From the NCBI GenBank assembly GCA_032821775.1, contig JAVLRN010000002.1, positions 682,001-746,000 of the forward strand: DNA of 64,000 nt, written 5' to 3'. The translations under genes were made by a program, and so were the position numbers. Positions 44,861 through 56,900 of this stretch are shown here, piece by piece. The first letter of the stretch is position 1, and each line of letters begins with the position of its first letter. The notes beneath the pieces are model-generated. The model did not search any database. It had not been told where the DNA came from and worked only from the letters and a program-made list of their open reading frames with translations. This stretch comes from Sanguinoderma infundibulare (lineage: Eukaryota > Basidiomycota > Agaricomycetes > Polyporales > Polyporaceae).

Positions 44861-45336
44861 GTGGAAAATCCCACGCTTCCTCTCGATGTCATGAGTGAGA
44901 TCATGGAGCGGTGTCCAACCGCCACCCTCATATTGCTCATGCAATCGTGCCGTCTACGACGAACGCCCGCGCCATATCCTCCACGGTGGTGTCAAAATCC
45001 ATTCACCATAACAAATGAGGAGCTTTTCGACCTTCATGGCTGCGGAGCGTCCGACTCGCTTCAAATTCCTGCGCAAGCTTGACGTTCGTCTGTTAGGCGA
45101 CAACATGAGGCGGCAGGACGCGAAGGTGTGTGGCCATTCTTCTCAAATATCCTCAGCTCTCCTTGGTGACGTTGGTTCTGCGCGACTCAGAGCATATCCT
45201 GTCGAAGAACAAAGGTGCCCTGTCCACCCTCACCACCTTCCTACATCTTTCCCTCTTCCGTGCTCGGGCCAACGCTTGCGAGGCCATACATGCTTTGCCT
45301 GCGAAGCTTACACATTTGACGATCGCCATCGACGGC
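44861..45336 (+). pseudogene. F-box-like gene, left end of copy B; 4-bp deletion
   Basis: Homologue of the 33.4 kb pseudogene, here on the plus strand. The frame begins at about 44,858 with ENPTLPLDVMSEIMERCPTA and runs to LLMQSCRL. Four bases are then missing relative to the 33.4 kb copy (ccgtctacgac versus ccgtcttctgtacgac, near 44,956), shifting the frame. The family sequence resumes in another frame as RSFSTFMAAERPTRFKFLRK and reaches LTHLTIAID. Exon 2 is absent: the sequence jumps at about 45,336 into the core of the duplication. In this copy AAG is present where the 33.4 kb copy has TAG. Confidence 0.7.
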
Positions 45337-46954
45337 CGTCAACGTCGACCAGGAGGAGGTGAGTTCGTCCATTCCACCTGACTCCCCTCAGTCATCCTTA
45401 TTTCGCCTCTTGCCCAACTTGCATCGTAAGCGTTGGGCTCACACGCAGTACGGCCTCACCCGCCCCACTTCACTGAATGCATGGCACTTTCCGGGATTAT
45501 CACCGGAGTAGATGCTCCGGGTGATCACGTCGGCGTCGAACTTCTTTGTCGCGAGGCAGGCATGGCTGGCCTCGCTCTGTCTCGGGGCCAAATGCCTACC
45601 AGCTACGCGACCACTCCGCATCGATGTGCGCGGCGTCCGGCGGCTCGATGGGCGCGGAGCGGATGTTCTGGGATCGCAGACCTGGCCTGGCAAGGTACTT
45701 CACATGTATTTCAGCAGAGCTTGTAATGATTACCCATAGTCTTTTGTCCTCGTCCGAAGCGCAACCTCCAGGGGAGCGAACCCTCCGCTCCGCATATGTA
45801 GCATTCGGTTGCTGATGAACGGCATCTCTGAGCAGTCGAATGCAAAAGCGCGAATGCACAGTGCTACCGCGACCGCGGCTGGCTGAATGCCTTGAATGAC
45901 GTATTTGGTGAATATACAGTCATCCACTCGCTGCCTCACGTTGTTGACAGAATGCATATCTGCAGGTTTTTTGTCGCCGAGTTTTCCGCCACGGCAGCCC
46001 CTGCCAGCAGAAATCATAAGGATTGTAACGTTTTCAATCGCGCCAGCAACCGCTCGCCATCTACATCCTCGACGTCCTTTACGGTTCTGAGGTGAGCGGC
46101 CTGACCAACATGTCACTTTCACTCCCTTGAACGGCGCGCAGTCAAGGTTCGAAAGGACGAGCTGTCAGTCGGTACTAGACGTCCCGGCGTACGCGGGGAG
46201 ACCGTCGAACGGCTGTGGCGGCGTGAAACGTCTTCGCTGGGCTGACAGCCCGCAGTATCTGTTGCGCTGTCCAGATGCAAACTGCCAGGAGTTTGTGCGC
46301 CGGGAGGCCTGTATCGAGAACCTGTGTTCTAGGCTGGCCATATTTGCGATTAATCTCTGTGGCATTGCGCTCTTTCCATCGCAAGCGGTGAGTGATAAAA
46401 CGGGTACCCGACAATGCAGTACTTGATTCGGGGTCTATTTTCTTTTGACACATTCTCTCCGGTTCGAGGCGGCGGTGGCGAGTACTCGTGCGCTTGCTCA
46501 ACACGCGTCCACGGTCAAGCCGGCTGCGCGTTGTCTGCGTCCAGCTGGCGATAGGAAAGGATATGACGATGCATTCTATGGAGGAGTGCATTGCAACGCG
46601 AGCTGTGAGATGATCTCGCATGTCAGATCGGGAATGTACCGACCTCATTGGCCATACCCAACCATACCGTTCGAGCGCCGTCGTTCTATGACAGATGACA
46701 ACAATCAGGGCCGCTTGTGCTGAGTTTTATGGTTACTTTGAGATGATACTTTGGGCTGCGGGGTGTCAAACTCGACCAGCCGGCCGACATACCTTCCCGA
46801 AGGTGTTCCAGAGCCAGAGTCTGAATGCACAGTGCCCTCGAGGTGCCACCACAAGGGCCCTGTCCTTAGGCTTATAAAACGGTCAGGGACCAGCATTGGC
46901 ATCACAAGTTGCTCCCTCATCTTCTCCGCCTCTTTATCAACTGTTTTCACAACC
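45337..46954. other. Core of copy B upstream of the DUF6533 gene
   Basis: No supported gene. It contains the uninterrupted target of the foldback element at about 46,108-46,112 (ggcctgaccaacatgtcac versus cctgatcTA in A). A TATA-like ttataaaa lies at about 46,873, about 80 bp before the DUF6533 start, and is conserved with copy A. Confidence 0.45.
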
Positions 46955-48714
46955 ATGGCCTCTGCAGCTGTGTCCGCCTTTTCTAATGCTGTTTCCACTT
47001 TGTGAGTTTTCATCAATTGCCAGGGTTTATCTGAGCTGACCATTCATCTCCGTCCAGACATGGTTATTGTTCCAAGGCTGACAGAAGAGTACTGTGGCAC
47101 TGCGGCATTCGGTAACTCTTGACCCTTGATGCCCCAAAACCTTGCTGATGCATCCCGCATCATCTAGCACTTGTTGTCTACGACTGGCTGATCAACTTTG
47201 GCGAGGAAATTCATTGCTTCTGGAATTTTGGCAGGGGCCGGAAGCCCACAGTATCGATGTTGATCTATATGATCAGTCGCTACCCAACCATCATCGCGTG
47301 CGCTCTCGCATTTCAAACTATATTTCCTATGTCAGAAATGGTGCGTACTCTGTATGATTATCGTGGTTCTCGCTATAAATGGTTGCAATTACCGTAGGTG
47401 TATGTTATGATCTACCATGTGGCTGGATGCAGAATCCTCATTGAAAGACGCTTCCAGGTGTCAGATCAACATTCACATACAATTTATATTTGTGGTTATG
47501 TTCACCTTCATCTCCATTAGTAAGTATGAGCTTGCTTGCCACCCTTACATGCTGAACATGACATGCCTCAGTGTTTCCAACAATTCGAGTCTATGCCTTA
47601 TCTCGCAAAAACAAATATATCACCATCTTTACATTCATCTTAGGTGGACCAGTCATCACTGAACAGGTATGTCCACTCAGTTGGTATTATTAGCTCTCCG
47701 GCTCTGAGCTTACTTGTCATGTTATAGATAATGGCCAACAGTTTGAATGCGATCTATCTATCTAGTCCATTCAACTGCAGTGGTGTGGCCCCCATGTTAT
47801 CGAAAATACCACCAACGTGTAAGCAATGTACCCTGGATGTTTCTCAGATGAAATTAAAAATATACAATGGTTCCATTATAGTTAACCTGGCCACTGGGCT
47901 CTGCACAATGGTGCAGAGTACACTCGTGCTGCTTGTGACATGGTATACTACATACACATCTTGGAGAATGCAGAGAGGGATCTTAAAAGGGCCATCACTT
48001 GTCCGTACTATGTTGTGCAATGGTGCGTATGATTGCCTGCACCATATCCAATATTGGCTCACCAATTTGGTGCACAGGAAGTGTGTACTTCATGTGAGCT
48101 GTCAAGTCCGGGACCCTCCTCTCTTCCCCAACTGGATACTCATATAGTGGTGTGATGATCAGTGCTCTCACTTCATTGGACATTGTTGGCCAGATAGCCT
48201 TTAAGGCATGTATCATAACTAAGCCTGCGTCCCCTGTGCTGGAGTCCTGAATGTGCCTTGATAGCAAGCAAACAGTTCCTTGGCTGCAAATATTGGCAGC
48301 ATTCTCTATCCGTATGTCTACCCCATCCCCGGACCCCCTTTCTCATACCATGCATCGATCTGCTCTAACAGCTGTTGAAGATTGACTTCCATACTTATCT
48401 GCTGTTTCCTCCTTGATCTTCAGCAAGTGGATCGCTCTTCAGCTCATTCTGCATCGTCGCCCTCAGCCATCTCCTCACTCAACTTCAATGCAGCTGGTTC
48501 CCAGACGGCAGCGGAACTCCCAGCATTTGTAGCATCAATGGATGAGCCCGTCCTCACCGGGATAAGCTTCATAGATTCAGTAAACGGGGACGAAGACGTG
48601 GCACGCATGGATCAATCAGAACCCAGTGCTCATGATGAAAATCTGCTGACTGAGACCAGAGACAATGATAATGGGATGGATGGCACAGGCATAGCAGAGA
48701 GTGAAAGTGCTTGA
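46955..48714 (+). CDS. DUF6533-family membrane protein in copy B
   Basis: ATG at 46,955 (MASAAVSAFSNAVST), then an exon with an intact acceptor at 47,057 (MVIVPRLTEEYCGTAAF). The DUF6533 core is ALVVYDWLINFGEEIHCFWN and ISRYPTIIACALAFQTIF. Further exons give VYVMIYHVAGCRILIERRFQ, the hydrophobic INIHIQFIFVVMFTFISI, SPFNCSGVAPML, then NGSIIVNLATGLCTMVQSTL with VLLVTWYTTYTSW. GSVYFM follows, and the last exon SILICCFLLDLQQVDRSSAH ends at 48,714. The phase between exons 1 and 2 does not fit perfectly, so the true start may be the ATG in exon 2 or a further small exon exists. Compared with copy A it keeps its splice sites and is the better candidate for a working gene. Function unknown. Confidence 0.7.
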
Positions 48715-49389
48715 TTACACTGGTGAGTTGAGGTCATTGGTTCCGAGTAACCGAGGCCTCTAGAAAAACCTCTCCAGGCTAATTTGGTGGAAATACATCT
48801 AAAAAGTAGAAATTAGATCTAAAATAGAGGCATTAGCACATTAGCCATAAAATACATAGGTCCCCTAAATCCTTAGAGGTATTGGGGGCAAAGTAGCACT
48901 ACTGTAGTGCTAAGATAGATCTAACACCCAGCACAGCTGTGTATTAGCACTTAATGTTAGATCTAATTATGCAATATTAGGCACTATTATACACTCCATT
49001 AGCAGAGGGATTATTTCCTTACTGGCAATGATCAGGTCACAACACCACCCACAAGGCTTTCAGCATTATGATATGTCATTGTAAGATAGCCATAACTACG
49101 CCAAGCTAATAAAGTAGGTAAATGATTAGGGATACTACTAAGGGAGCCAGATTATCAGGAGATTATTCTGGAGTACATGAAGATGCCAAAAAAGGAAAGT
49201 GCAGAGCTATAAGGTGAGATGACGTAGAGATGCTGGAAAGGAAAGTATCTAATGATGAGGAGAGACAGAGTTACACAGGCATGTCCTTGACGTTGAGGAG
49301 CGCTGTGGCAACCGTACGTGCACGTGGCGACGTAATAACACCACTAATGAGAACTGTATAAGTCACTGACACGTCAACCAAGCATTTAC

Positions 49390-52300
49390 TTATGTAGCCT
49401 TAAGATAGATCTCGTGCATGAGCCTGTGATACGCTGCAAGGTTCTCATCCTTAATGCGGTTAAGCACATCAATGTGTGACTGGTAGGTGTCGAGAAAGAT
49501 ATTGGCCCGGAACTCTCCCGGCCGAGTATGAGAAGCCCGGCAGTCTTCGAGCGACACGTGAATCTAAACAGGAACTGATGTTAGAATCCGACAAGTAACA
49601 CCTGTATATCAACTGTGCTCGAGAAGCTCATCACGAATGTGCCCAGATCCTCGCCCGTCCACATGTCGTGCACCACGAACTCCAAGCCAGACTCGAGGCC
49701 GGGAACCTCAGCAAAACCGAACGTCATCGTCGCCGCCTATGCCACCCATATCGAAGCAGAAAGCATGACTACGCACTGCAGTGCCAACAAGGGCAAGCAT
49801 GGCCGCCGGGATCTCCTTCTCCAGCAGCACATCCGGCAACGATAATTTGAACTCGTTGGTGATCTCAAAGCCAAAGCTGGTGGGCGTCCAGAACCACACC
49901 TTCTGAATAACATTCGCAAAGATTGGCGGATAGTATGACATGTTGGCATCAACTCTTTTCTTCTGCAAAAACGTCAAGAGATAGGTGACTGGAACAACAG
50001 CAATGCAAGACATACCTTGTAGTTGAATGGATAAATATACCGCAACTCCGTGAATAGCCATGTGATCTTGTCATAATCGCCGGGATTGACATCATAAACA
50101 GCCTGTATAAGTTTGTCCGTCTCCTTCTTGACGGTCCTTCGCATATTCGAAGCATGTTGCGTCACCTAGAAAGGAGGAAACCGTCAATAGATGAAAAAAA
50201 AAACGGATGGATAAATAAATCTACAAGGGCGGCGAGGGGTTCAGCATAGTCTGCATCCTTTACCAACCGCGACTCTATGTCCTTGTACTTCAACCTCCTC
50301 GCAGACTTGAGAAGAGCACAATCAGCATAGTTCCTCGATACTGAGGGCCCGTCAGGGAAGGTGTTCCTGAGGCAGAGCATTGCCAGGTAGATCTTGATGG
50401 CTGCAGATGCAAATGTCTGGACGTGCAAAAACTGTCTGGTGAGCTTGAGCCCCCCATCGGCCGAAAACACGAGGTGGATCCAGCGATCTTCGTGATCAAG
50501 CTCATCAGGATTCACGTCGCTATCCTCTGGATCTGACTGAACTGCTTGGCCCTTTGCGACCGCACGGTACGAGACACGTAAGTAAGAGAAAGTGAGGAAG
50601 GAAGTGTACATACCTTGTGATGCTTCGCAGGCGTCTTGGCAGGGGCCGCGTCCGCCCATTCAGGATCCTGGAATGCAATTGTGAGTAGAAAATACCAATC
50701 CAGCCTCACACAGGACCCTGTCGCCATCCAGCATATCCGTGAAGCGCTAAGATCGACCTCTCGTCCATGACACAGACGGAGATCAACCTCCCCTTCATCA
50801 TGGCCGATGCGACAGGCCCCAAGCACATGTTGCTGATACTCACCTCATTGATCTGCTTTTGCTTCTGAGAAATGCGTGGAGGGTCCTCGACATCCTCGCA
50901 TCCGTGCAAAGCCTTCGCCTTCTGCCGGCCGGTCCCGCTCAAGCTCACCTTCTGCCCACTTGACCCGCTCGGGCTCGGCTTCTGCCCATTGGACCCGCTC
51001 AGGCTCGGCTTCTTCCCACTCGACACACTTGCAGTCATCCGGTGCCCACCAGACCCGCGCGAGCTTACCTTCTCCCCACCTGACCCCCTCGACCTTGCCT
51101 GCTTCCCGCTCGACATGCCCCGCCCGCCTGACCCATTCTGGCCTGTCCCGTGTCTGCCCGACACGCTCGCACTCCTCTGATGCACGCCCGACCTGGCTGC
51201 GACTGTGAAGATCAGACTAGGTGAACTCGAGGATGACATACTGACACACACTATTTCTTTGGCTTGAGGATTGCCGTTGCGGTATTGGGGGTTGCTGGGT
51301 CGGCCATGTCATTGCAGTTCATAAGGGAAAGAGAGAGTGAGGTAGTGTAGTCGTGCTCACCTGCTGGCTGCCCAACAGGCTCTGGCTCTTCCGATGCCCG
51401 CTAGATTTCCTCCCGTTCGACCTCGAGACATGTTGTGAGCTTCAGATGACCTTCAACTGTTGTAAATGACCATCATCGTCATCGTCGTCGTCGTTGTCGG
51501 CATCGCTATTGCTGGTCCTGGCCTTCTGCTTCTTGCTTGGCGGCGCTTGGGGCTGAGTCGACAGAAATGTGGTGAACGGGGGAGCGACGACAAATGTGAG
51601 CACGTACCGGTGAGTCCTCATCCCCGCTCACATCGCCGGCCGCCCTCTTCTCAACCAGCCTCCATCCATCTATCTTCTGGTGGTATAGGTGCATCTTGAA
51701 CCATCCATGCTCATCGTACAGCCAGTTGAAATTGCCGATATTATTTTGCACAAGGTCGTGTTGATTATTGGAGTTGAGGACCTCTGGGTAATTGAATGGG
51801 GATGGCGAACGACGTGGGGAAAGGGTGTGATGATTGGCGTCATCCTCGTTGGAAGGTTGGTCTTTGTCAAGATGCATGTTGTTGCTGTCATCTGCCACTT
51901 CATCGGGCACGTCCTGTTGCTCATCGTGGGGCTGTTTCTTTCCATAGCATCGAATGACACAGCGGGACCTGTCCTGGTTTGCGACATGACCAGGAAACCT
52001 TGGTTCTGCAGCCTCCGGGTTGTCAGACCAGTCCTGTTCTTCCCTGTGGCTTCGGCGAGACACACCTTCCGGGTCATCATTGCCATCCGCCCACCAAGCA
52101 GACTTATATGAGACAAGCACAGAGACACTGATGTTGAGCATGGGGATCGAGAGAAAGGCAACAGATTAGCGCCGCCTCCTGTGGCACCACTCACCTCAAA
52201 CTCGATTGCTGCTCGAATCACCTCCGGGTCTCCCTCCATCTCCAGGCTATCTGACGACTCGACACGATCCGCTTCTGCCTCCTCATCTTCGTTGTCTGTG

Positions 52301-53661
52301 CTGCTATCCTCTTCGCTATCTGTCGGTGACTTGAACACCTTCTTGAGCTTCCTGTTGACTTCGGACGGTGACCGGCGCAGGGTCTTGTTCTCCTGTGTGC
52401 CTGACGACTTGCTCTTGGGCTTCTCATCATCCTCGTCCTCCGCCCGAGTATCACTTTCTGGGCTTGGTCGCTGCAAACTGGGGTTGAGGTTGGGTGGCGG
52501 GAACTGGGCTGCCAGTGGCTCCCTCAGAGCCGCTGGTGAAGGGTTATTGTCATTCAAGCAAGGTATGTTGCAGAGGGTCATTCGGTTGAACTTACGGTTT
52601 ACGGACTTTACTTTAGGTTTTAGCTTTGGGGCACTTGTCCGTGGCTTGTACGACTCCCATGCTAGAGACTCAAGGTGAGTATTATTGCGACGGTGTTCAC
52701 CGCAGGATACAGGGAACTTCAGTCTGATCAGGGTCCACAAGCTGCATGGTGCTCCTCCATATTCGGTGTCATCCTCACCTCACACCCCTGGCACTCCTGA
52801 TACTCCCGAGTCCTCAATGTTGACCTCGATGTCTCTGGCATCAAGTGCGCCGCCATCAACACCACTCGGTACGGGTCGTGTCCAGTGGGACAACCGGCAC
52901 GCTGATCAACATCGACTCGCGGTCTGCACGGTGCTCCTCCATACTCGGTGTCGTCCTCACACCCCCGGCACTCCTGATACTCCCGAGTCCTCAACGTCGA
53001 CCTCGACATCTCCGGCATCGAGTGCGCCACCTCAAAACCACTCGGTATGGGTCATGTCCAGTGGGACGACCGGCATGCCGATCAACATCGACTTGCGGTC
53101 TGCATGGTGCTCCTCCATACTCGGTGTCATCCTCACACCCCCAGCACTCCTGATACTCCCGAGTCCTCAACGTCAACCTCGACGTCTCCGGCATCGAGTG
53201 CGCCGCCTCAACACCACCCAGTACGGGTCGTGTCCAGTGGGACGACTGACACACCGATCAACATCGACTCACGGTCACCAACGACTGTGTCGCATATGCC
53301 TGGGACCACGAGTGCAACGGTCACATACGCTGCTACATGCAATGTCCTGGCAGTGTGCAAGAAGGCCAAGTGCGGCGACATCTTTGTGCATGCCACCTGC
53401 CGGGGCAAGTATAATGCTGCTCCCGGCCAGAGAGGAAGGTCTCCGGAGAGTGATATGCGTCATGTTGCATAGATGGATGCTCACCTTGAGATGCCCTGAC
53501 TGCTGCAGCGCATTTCGCTACTCAATTACGTGAGTCATCATGAAGAAAGGAAAGATGTTTGCAAACTTATGCCTCCCCTTGTTTGAGCAGGGCTCCTCAT
53601 CGCTACCAGCGGACCCAGCAGGATCGTCATCGTCGGAAAGAATTTGTTGTTGCTTCGGCAT
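49390..53661 (-). CDS. DUF6532-domain protein inside the Plavaka element
   Basis: A multi-exon minus-strand gene. The first exon starts at 53,661 ([20 protein letters not shown]). Middle exons are disordered and charged: [20 protein letters not shown], then acidic blocks, and a Gly/Ser/Lys repeat region near 50,920-51,180 ([17 protein letters not shown] and variants). The C-terminal third is the DUF6532 domain: [77 protein letters not shown] and the last exon [20 protein letters not shown] ... HEIYLKAT ending at 49,390. About ten or more exons are required; several in the 51-53.5 kb part are uncertain and the tandem repeat lies in an intron or unassigned part. DUF6532 proteins are widespread in Agaricomycetes, with unknown function. 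Divergent pairing with the transposase suggests a second element gene. Confidence 0.75.
50920..51180 (-). repeat. Coding short tandem repeat in the DUF6532 gene
   Basis: Units of about 30 bp (read on the plus strand as cttctgcccacttgacccgctc and close variants) encode 10-residue repeats of the type [10 protein letters not shown] on the minus strand. Some ten imperfect units are visible. Such repeats are prone to length change between copies of the element. Confidence 0.6.
52740..53280. repeat. 177-bp tandem repeat, three copies
   Basis: The word tactcccgagtcctcaa starts at 52,801, 52,978 and 53,154, giving a period of 176-177 bp, and the whole unit (ending with the gatcaacatcgact region) is repeated three times at roughly 85-90% identity. 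The plus strand is open in more than one frame across it. One frame gives [20 protein letters not shown] in each unit and continues to a Cys-containing stretch ([20 protein letters not shown]) that ends at 53,472. Whether this is a third element ORF, or spacer within the minus-strand gene, cannot be decided here. Confidence 0.65.
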
Positions 53662-53911
53662 GGTGTCGGTCGGAGTGGGGGAAGGGTTTAAGAGCTGGTA
53701 AATTAGACATTGAGTGGAAGGAAAGGAATGGGTAAGTGAGTGGTGCTGTGCGCTGTCAATTGAACATGTTGCTGAAACCGTGGCCAGCTGGGGCTGGAGT
53801 ATCCATGCGTGATGTTCGCAGGATCCTAACCGGTTATCCGATACCTCATGCCACCACAATCTCATCTACCTTTGTATTGTATTACTTCCTATTCCACTCA
53901 CCTTTTTTGCC
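53662..53911. promoter_or_regulatory. Divergent promoter region of the Plavaka element
   Basis: The 250 bp between the start of the DUF6532 gene (53,661, minus) and the transposase start (53,912, plus) contains no coding frame. By position it must hold the promoters of both genes. No individual box can be assigned with confidence. Confidence 0.45.
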
Positions 53912-56900
53912 ATGCCGCGATCCTACGAAACCCACAAATACACTCAACACTGTCCAGGATGCAATTCCTGGTTTACGAAGACTGGATACCGGAGTCATCT
54001 ACAACAGACCACCAAGCCTCGATGCGTCACAGTTCGTGAACAAGAAGATCTATACAATTCAGACCCTCTGACTCCCCCAACCTCTTCGCCTCAGCCTCAA
54101 CCTCCACTCAAGCATGACGAAGCTGAAGCGTCTCCAGTGGCATTCGATGGTGATTATTTCGGTGCGTACGACCCAGCTGATTTCGACAATTTCAGCGAAT
54201 ATGAAGGCGGCGATGGTGATGGGGCTGGGGAGGATATCAGTGAGGAGGCGGAAGGTGGAAAGGATCAAGGAGGGGACACAGATGAGGAGGATGAGCCCCA
54301 GGATGTGGAAGAACTCGAAGACGATGCTGAGGATGAGGACATGCTCAACTACGATGACGAGCTGGGCTGGGAGCCTCCGCCATACCCTCACCACGAAGAG
54401 AGCCCCAACCGCGAGTCCATCGAAGATCCCACTGAAGACTCCGAGGATGACTCTATGCAAGCCGCTCGACAATGCACGAATGCGCACCTCTGTGCGAAGA
54501 CTCTAGTCGATCACTTTGGCGGGTGTGCAGGTGCGCCTATCACTCTGAACCCTACCGACAACGAATACGACCACTATTCACGTGCGATCAATGCCAATGC
54601 CAATAATCTGTACTACCCATTCAATTCATATATGGACTGGGTGATCGCAAAGTGGTCCAAGATGCGGGGGCCAGGGTCTACGGCGGTGTCCGAGCTGCTC
54701 GCCATTGAAGGTGTACGTCCTCCCCACAAGTCTCCCCTTTGTCCCGCACTTGTCTGTACTATCCCTCCCCTTCCGTGAGACCATTGGCCGCTGTATCCGG
54801 GCCCTCCATTGCCCGGCATGGCAGGGACATGTTCAGTGGCACCTTATAGTTATGGCGCTTCTGCCTGCTTTTCTCCATGTGGTGCCTATGTTGCATCCTG
54901 CGACTATGCGCAAGGTGCTCTTGTGGAGGATTAGCGATGGGTTGTGCATTGCGAAGGTCTCCGGCACAATCAGAGGCTCTCTCTGTGGGCGCAAGGTTCA
55001 AAGTTTGCTTTCTCTCAAGACGGAAAGTCACTGTGGTGCGGAACAGGGGATGGGACAGTGTTCTTTCATCATCTTTGTGACCCTCTGGTTCGAGTTTGTC
55101 CTACTCAGTGGTCTGCTGCTGTGTAATGCTAGTGACTGACTTTGTCTGTTTGCTGTTAGCTCGCGGATGTCCTCGGTCTGTCATTCAAGCACTTGCGGGG
55201 TCTCAATAAGATTATTGATGAGGAGCTCATTTCCGGTTGCCCGCGCTTCACACGCCGTGAAATCATTGTGGCGGGGGAAGCATTCGAAGTCTTCTATCGG
55301 GATGTGATTGCATGCATCCGTGCATTGTACAGTGACCTGGAGTTCTCGGGGATACTCGTATTTGCGCCTGAGCAGCATTTCACGGATGACGATCGGAGGG
55401 TCCGGGTATACTTTGACTTGCACACAGGTGAATGGTGGTGGGAAACACAAGTACATATGCGCTTTATGTTCAAATTGTAATGTACTCATGTTACCTCTAG
55501 GCTGAGCTAGAGAAACGGAAGCCTGGCGCCACCATCATCCCTATCATCATTTCATCAGATAAGACCCAGCTTACTGTCTTCGGAAGCCACACCACATTCC
55601 CTGTATACATGACCATTGGTAACCTACCTAAAGACATCTGCCGTAAACTGTCTTGCCGTGGACAAATCCTCCTCGCATATCTCCCCATTACAAAACTTCA
55701 ACACATCAGCAACAAGGAAGCCCATCGACGCGCACTCGGAAACCTGTTTCACAAGTGCATGGCGACTATCCTCAAGCCTCTTGCCCGTGCTGGAGTTGAT
55801 GGTATCAAGGTTGTCAGCGGCGATGGGGTGATCCGCCGTGGACATCCAATCTTTGCCATGTTTGTCAGCGACTATCCCGAGCAACTCCTGGTGACGTGCT
55901 GCAAGACTGGAACCTGCCTGAAGTGCGTGATCCCTCACAATGAGCTAGGCAATGACACAGACCTGGAACGCGAGCTCTGTGACCTCCAGAAGATCCTCGC
56001 AGCTGTCGCATTAGTCAATGGGCCCACAGTTGAATTTACGAAGGCATGCGTGGATGCCAGCATCAAGCCCATCCGCAATCCCTTCTGGGTGCAGCTCCCC
56101 TACATCAACATCTATCGCTCAATCACCCCTGACATCCTCCATCAAATCTATCAGGGCATCATCAAACACCTCATCAGCTGGCTCAAGAGCGCATATGGAG
56201 CGGAGGAGCTGGATGCTCGTGCACGTCGACAACCCCCGAACCATCAGCTCCACATGTTCCTGAAGGGAATCACGACGCTGCAGAACGTCACTGGCAAGGA
56301 GCATGCGGACATCTGTCGCCAGCTCCTCGGTCTTGTTATTGGTCTCCCTCTCCAATCCGGCATTTCTCCCACCCGTCTTGTGCGAGCTGTTCGTACCCTC
56401 CTTGATTTTTTATATCTTGCTCAGTATCCCGCTCACATGTCAGAATCCCTGGGCCTGCTTCAGCAAGTGCTTCTGCGCTTCCATGAGAACAAGGCCATGC
56501 TCATCGACATTGGTGTACGTGCCCACTTTCATATCCTCAAATTACACTCCCTCGACCACTACGTGCAGTCAATCATACTTTTTGGAACAACGGACAGCTA
56601 TGACACTCAGTACATGGAACATCTACATATTGACTTTGCAAAGGATGCCTACCACACGACCAACCACAAGGACGAGTTCCCCCAGATGATGCTCTGGCTC
56701 GAGCGCTGAGAGAAGATTCTGCGGCATGAAGCCTTCATCCAGTGGCGCCTTCAAAACAGAGCCAAGGCTGAAGAAAAGGCACAGTCAAACACTGCGCATG
56801 TTCCCTCCAAACCATCCTCGCACTGCTCGACCTCTCCCGGACGGTCCTCCTGCAGTCATTCGTGTTCCCGTGCCTCCGCCAGCAGCCTCGAGGACATGCT

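Larger units (their letters stand above)
44140..48752. repeat. Segmental duplication, copy B (left part)
   Basis: 44,140-45,336 is the inverted counterpart of 34,318-32,889, and 45,336-48,752 the direct counterpart of 26,288-31,469. The join at about 45,336 falls exactly at the end of F-box exon 1 (gacggcc then gtcaacgtcg). Copy B lacks both the foldback element and the MITE found in copy A, and lacks the block inserted in A at about 26,562-26,687. It is interrupted at 48,752 by the Plavaka-type element and resumes at about 60,805. Confidence 0.75.

Noticed and set aside
52685..53533. 282-codon plus-strand frame over the tandem repeat as one protein
   Set aside because: The repeat period is not a constant multiple of three, so successive units are read in different frames; at most a spliced variant could be coding.
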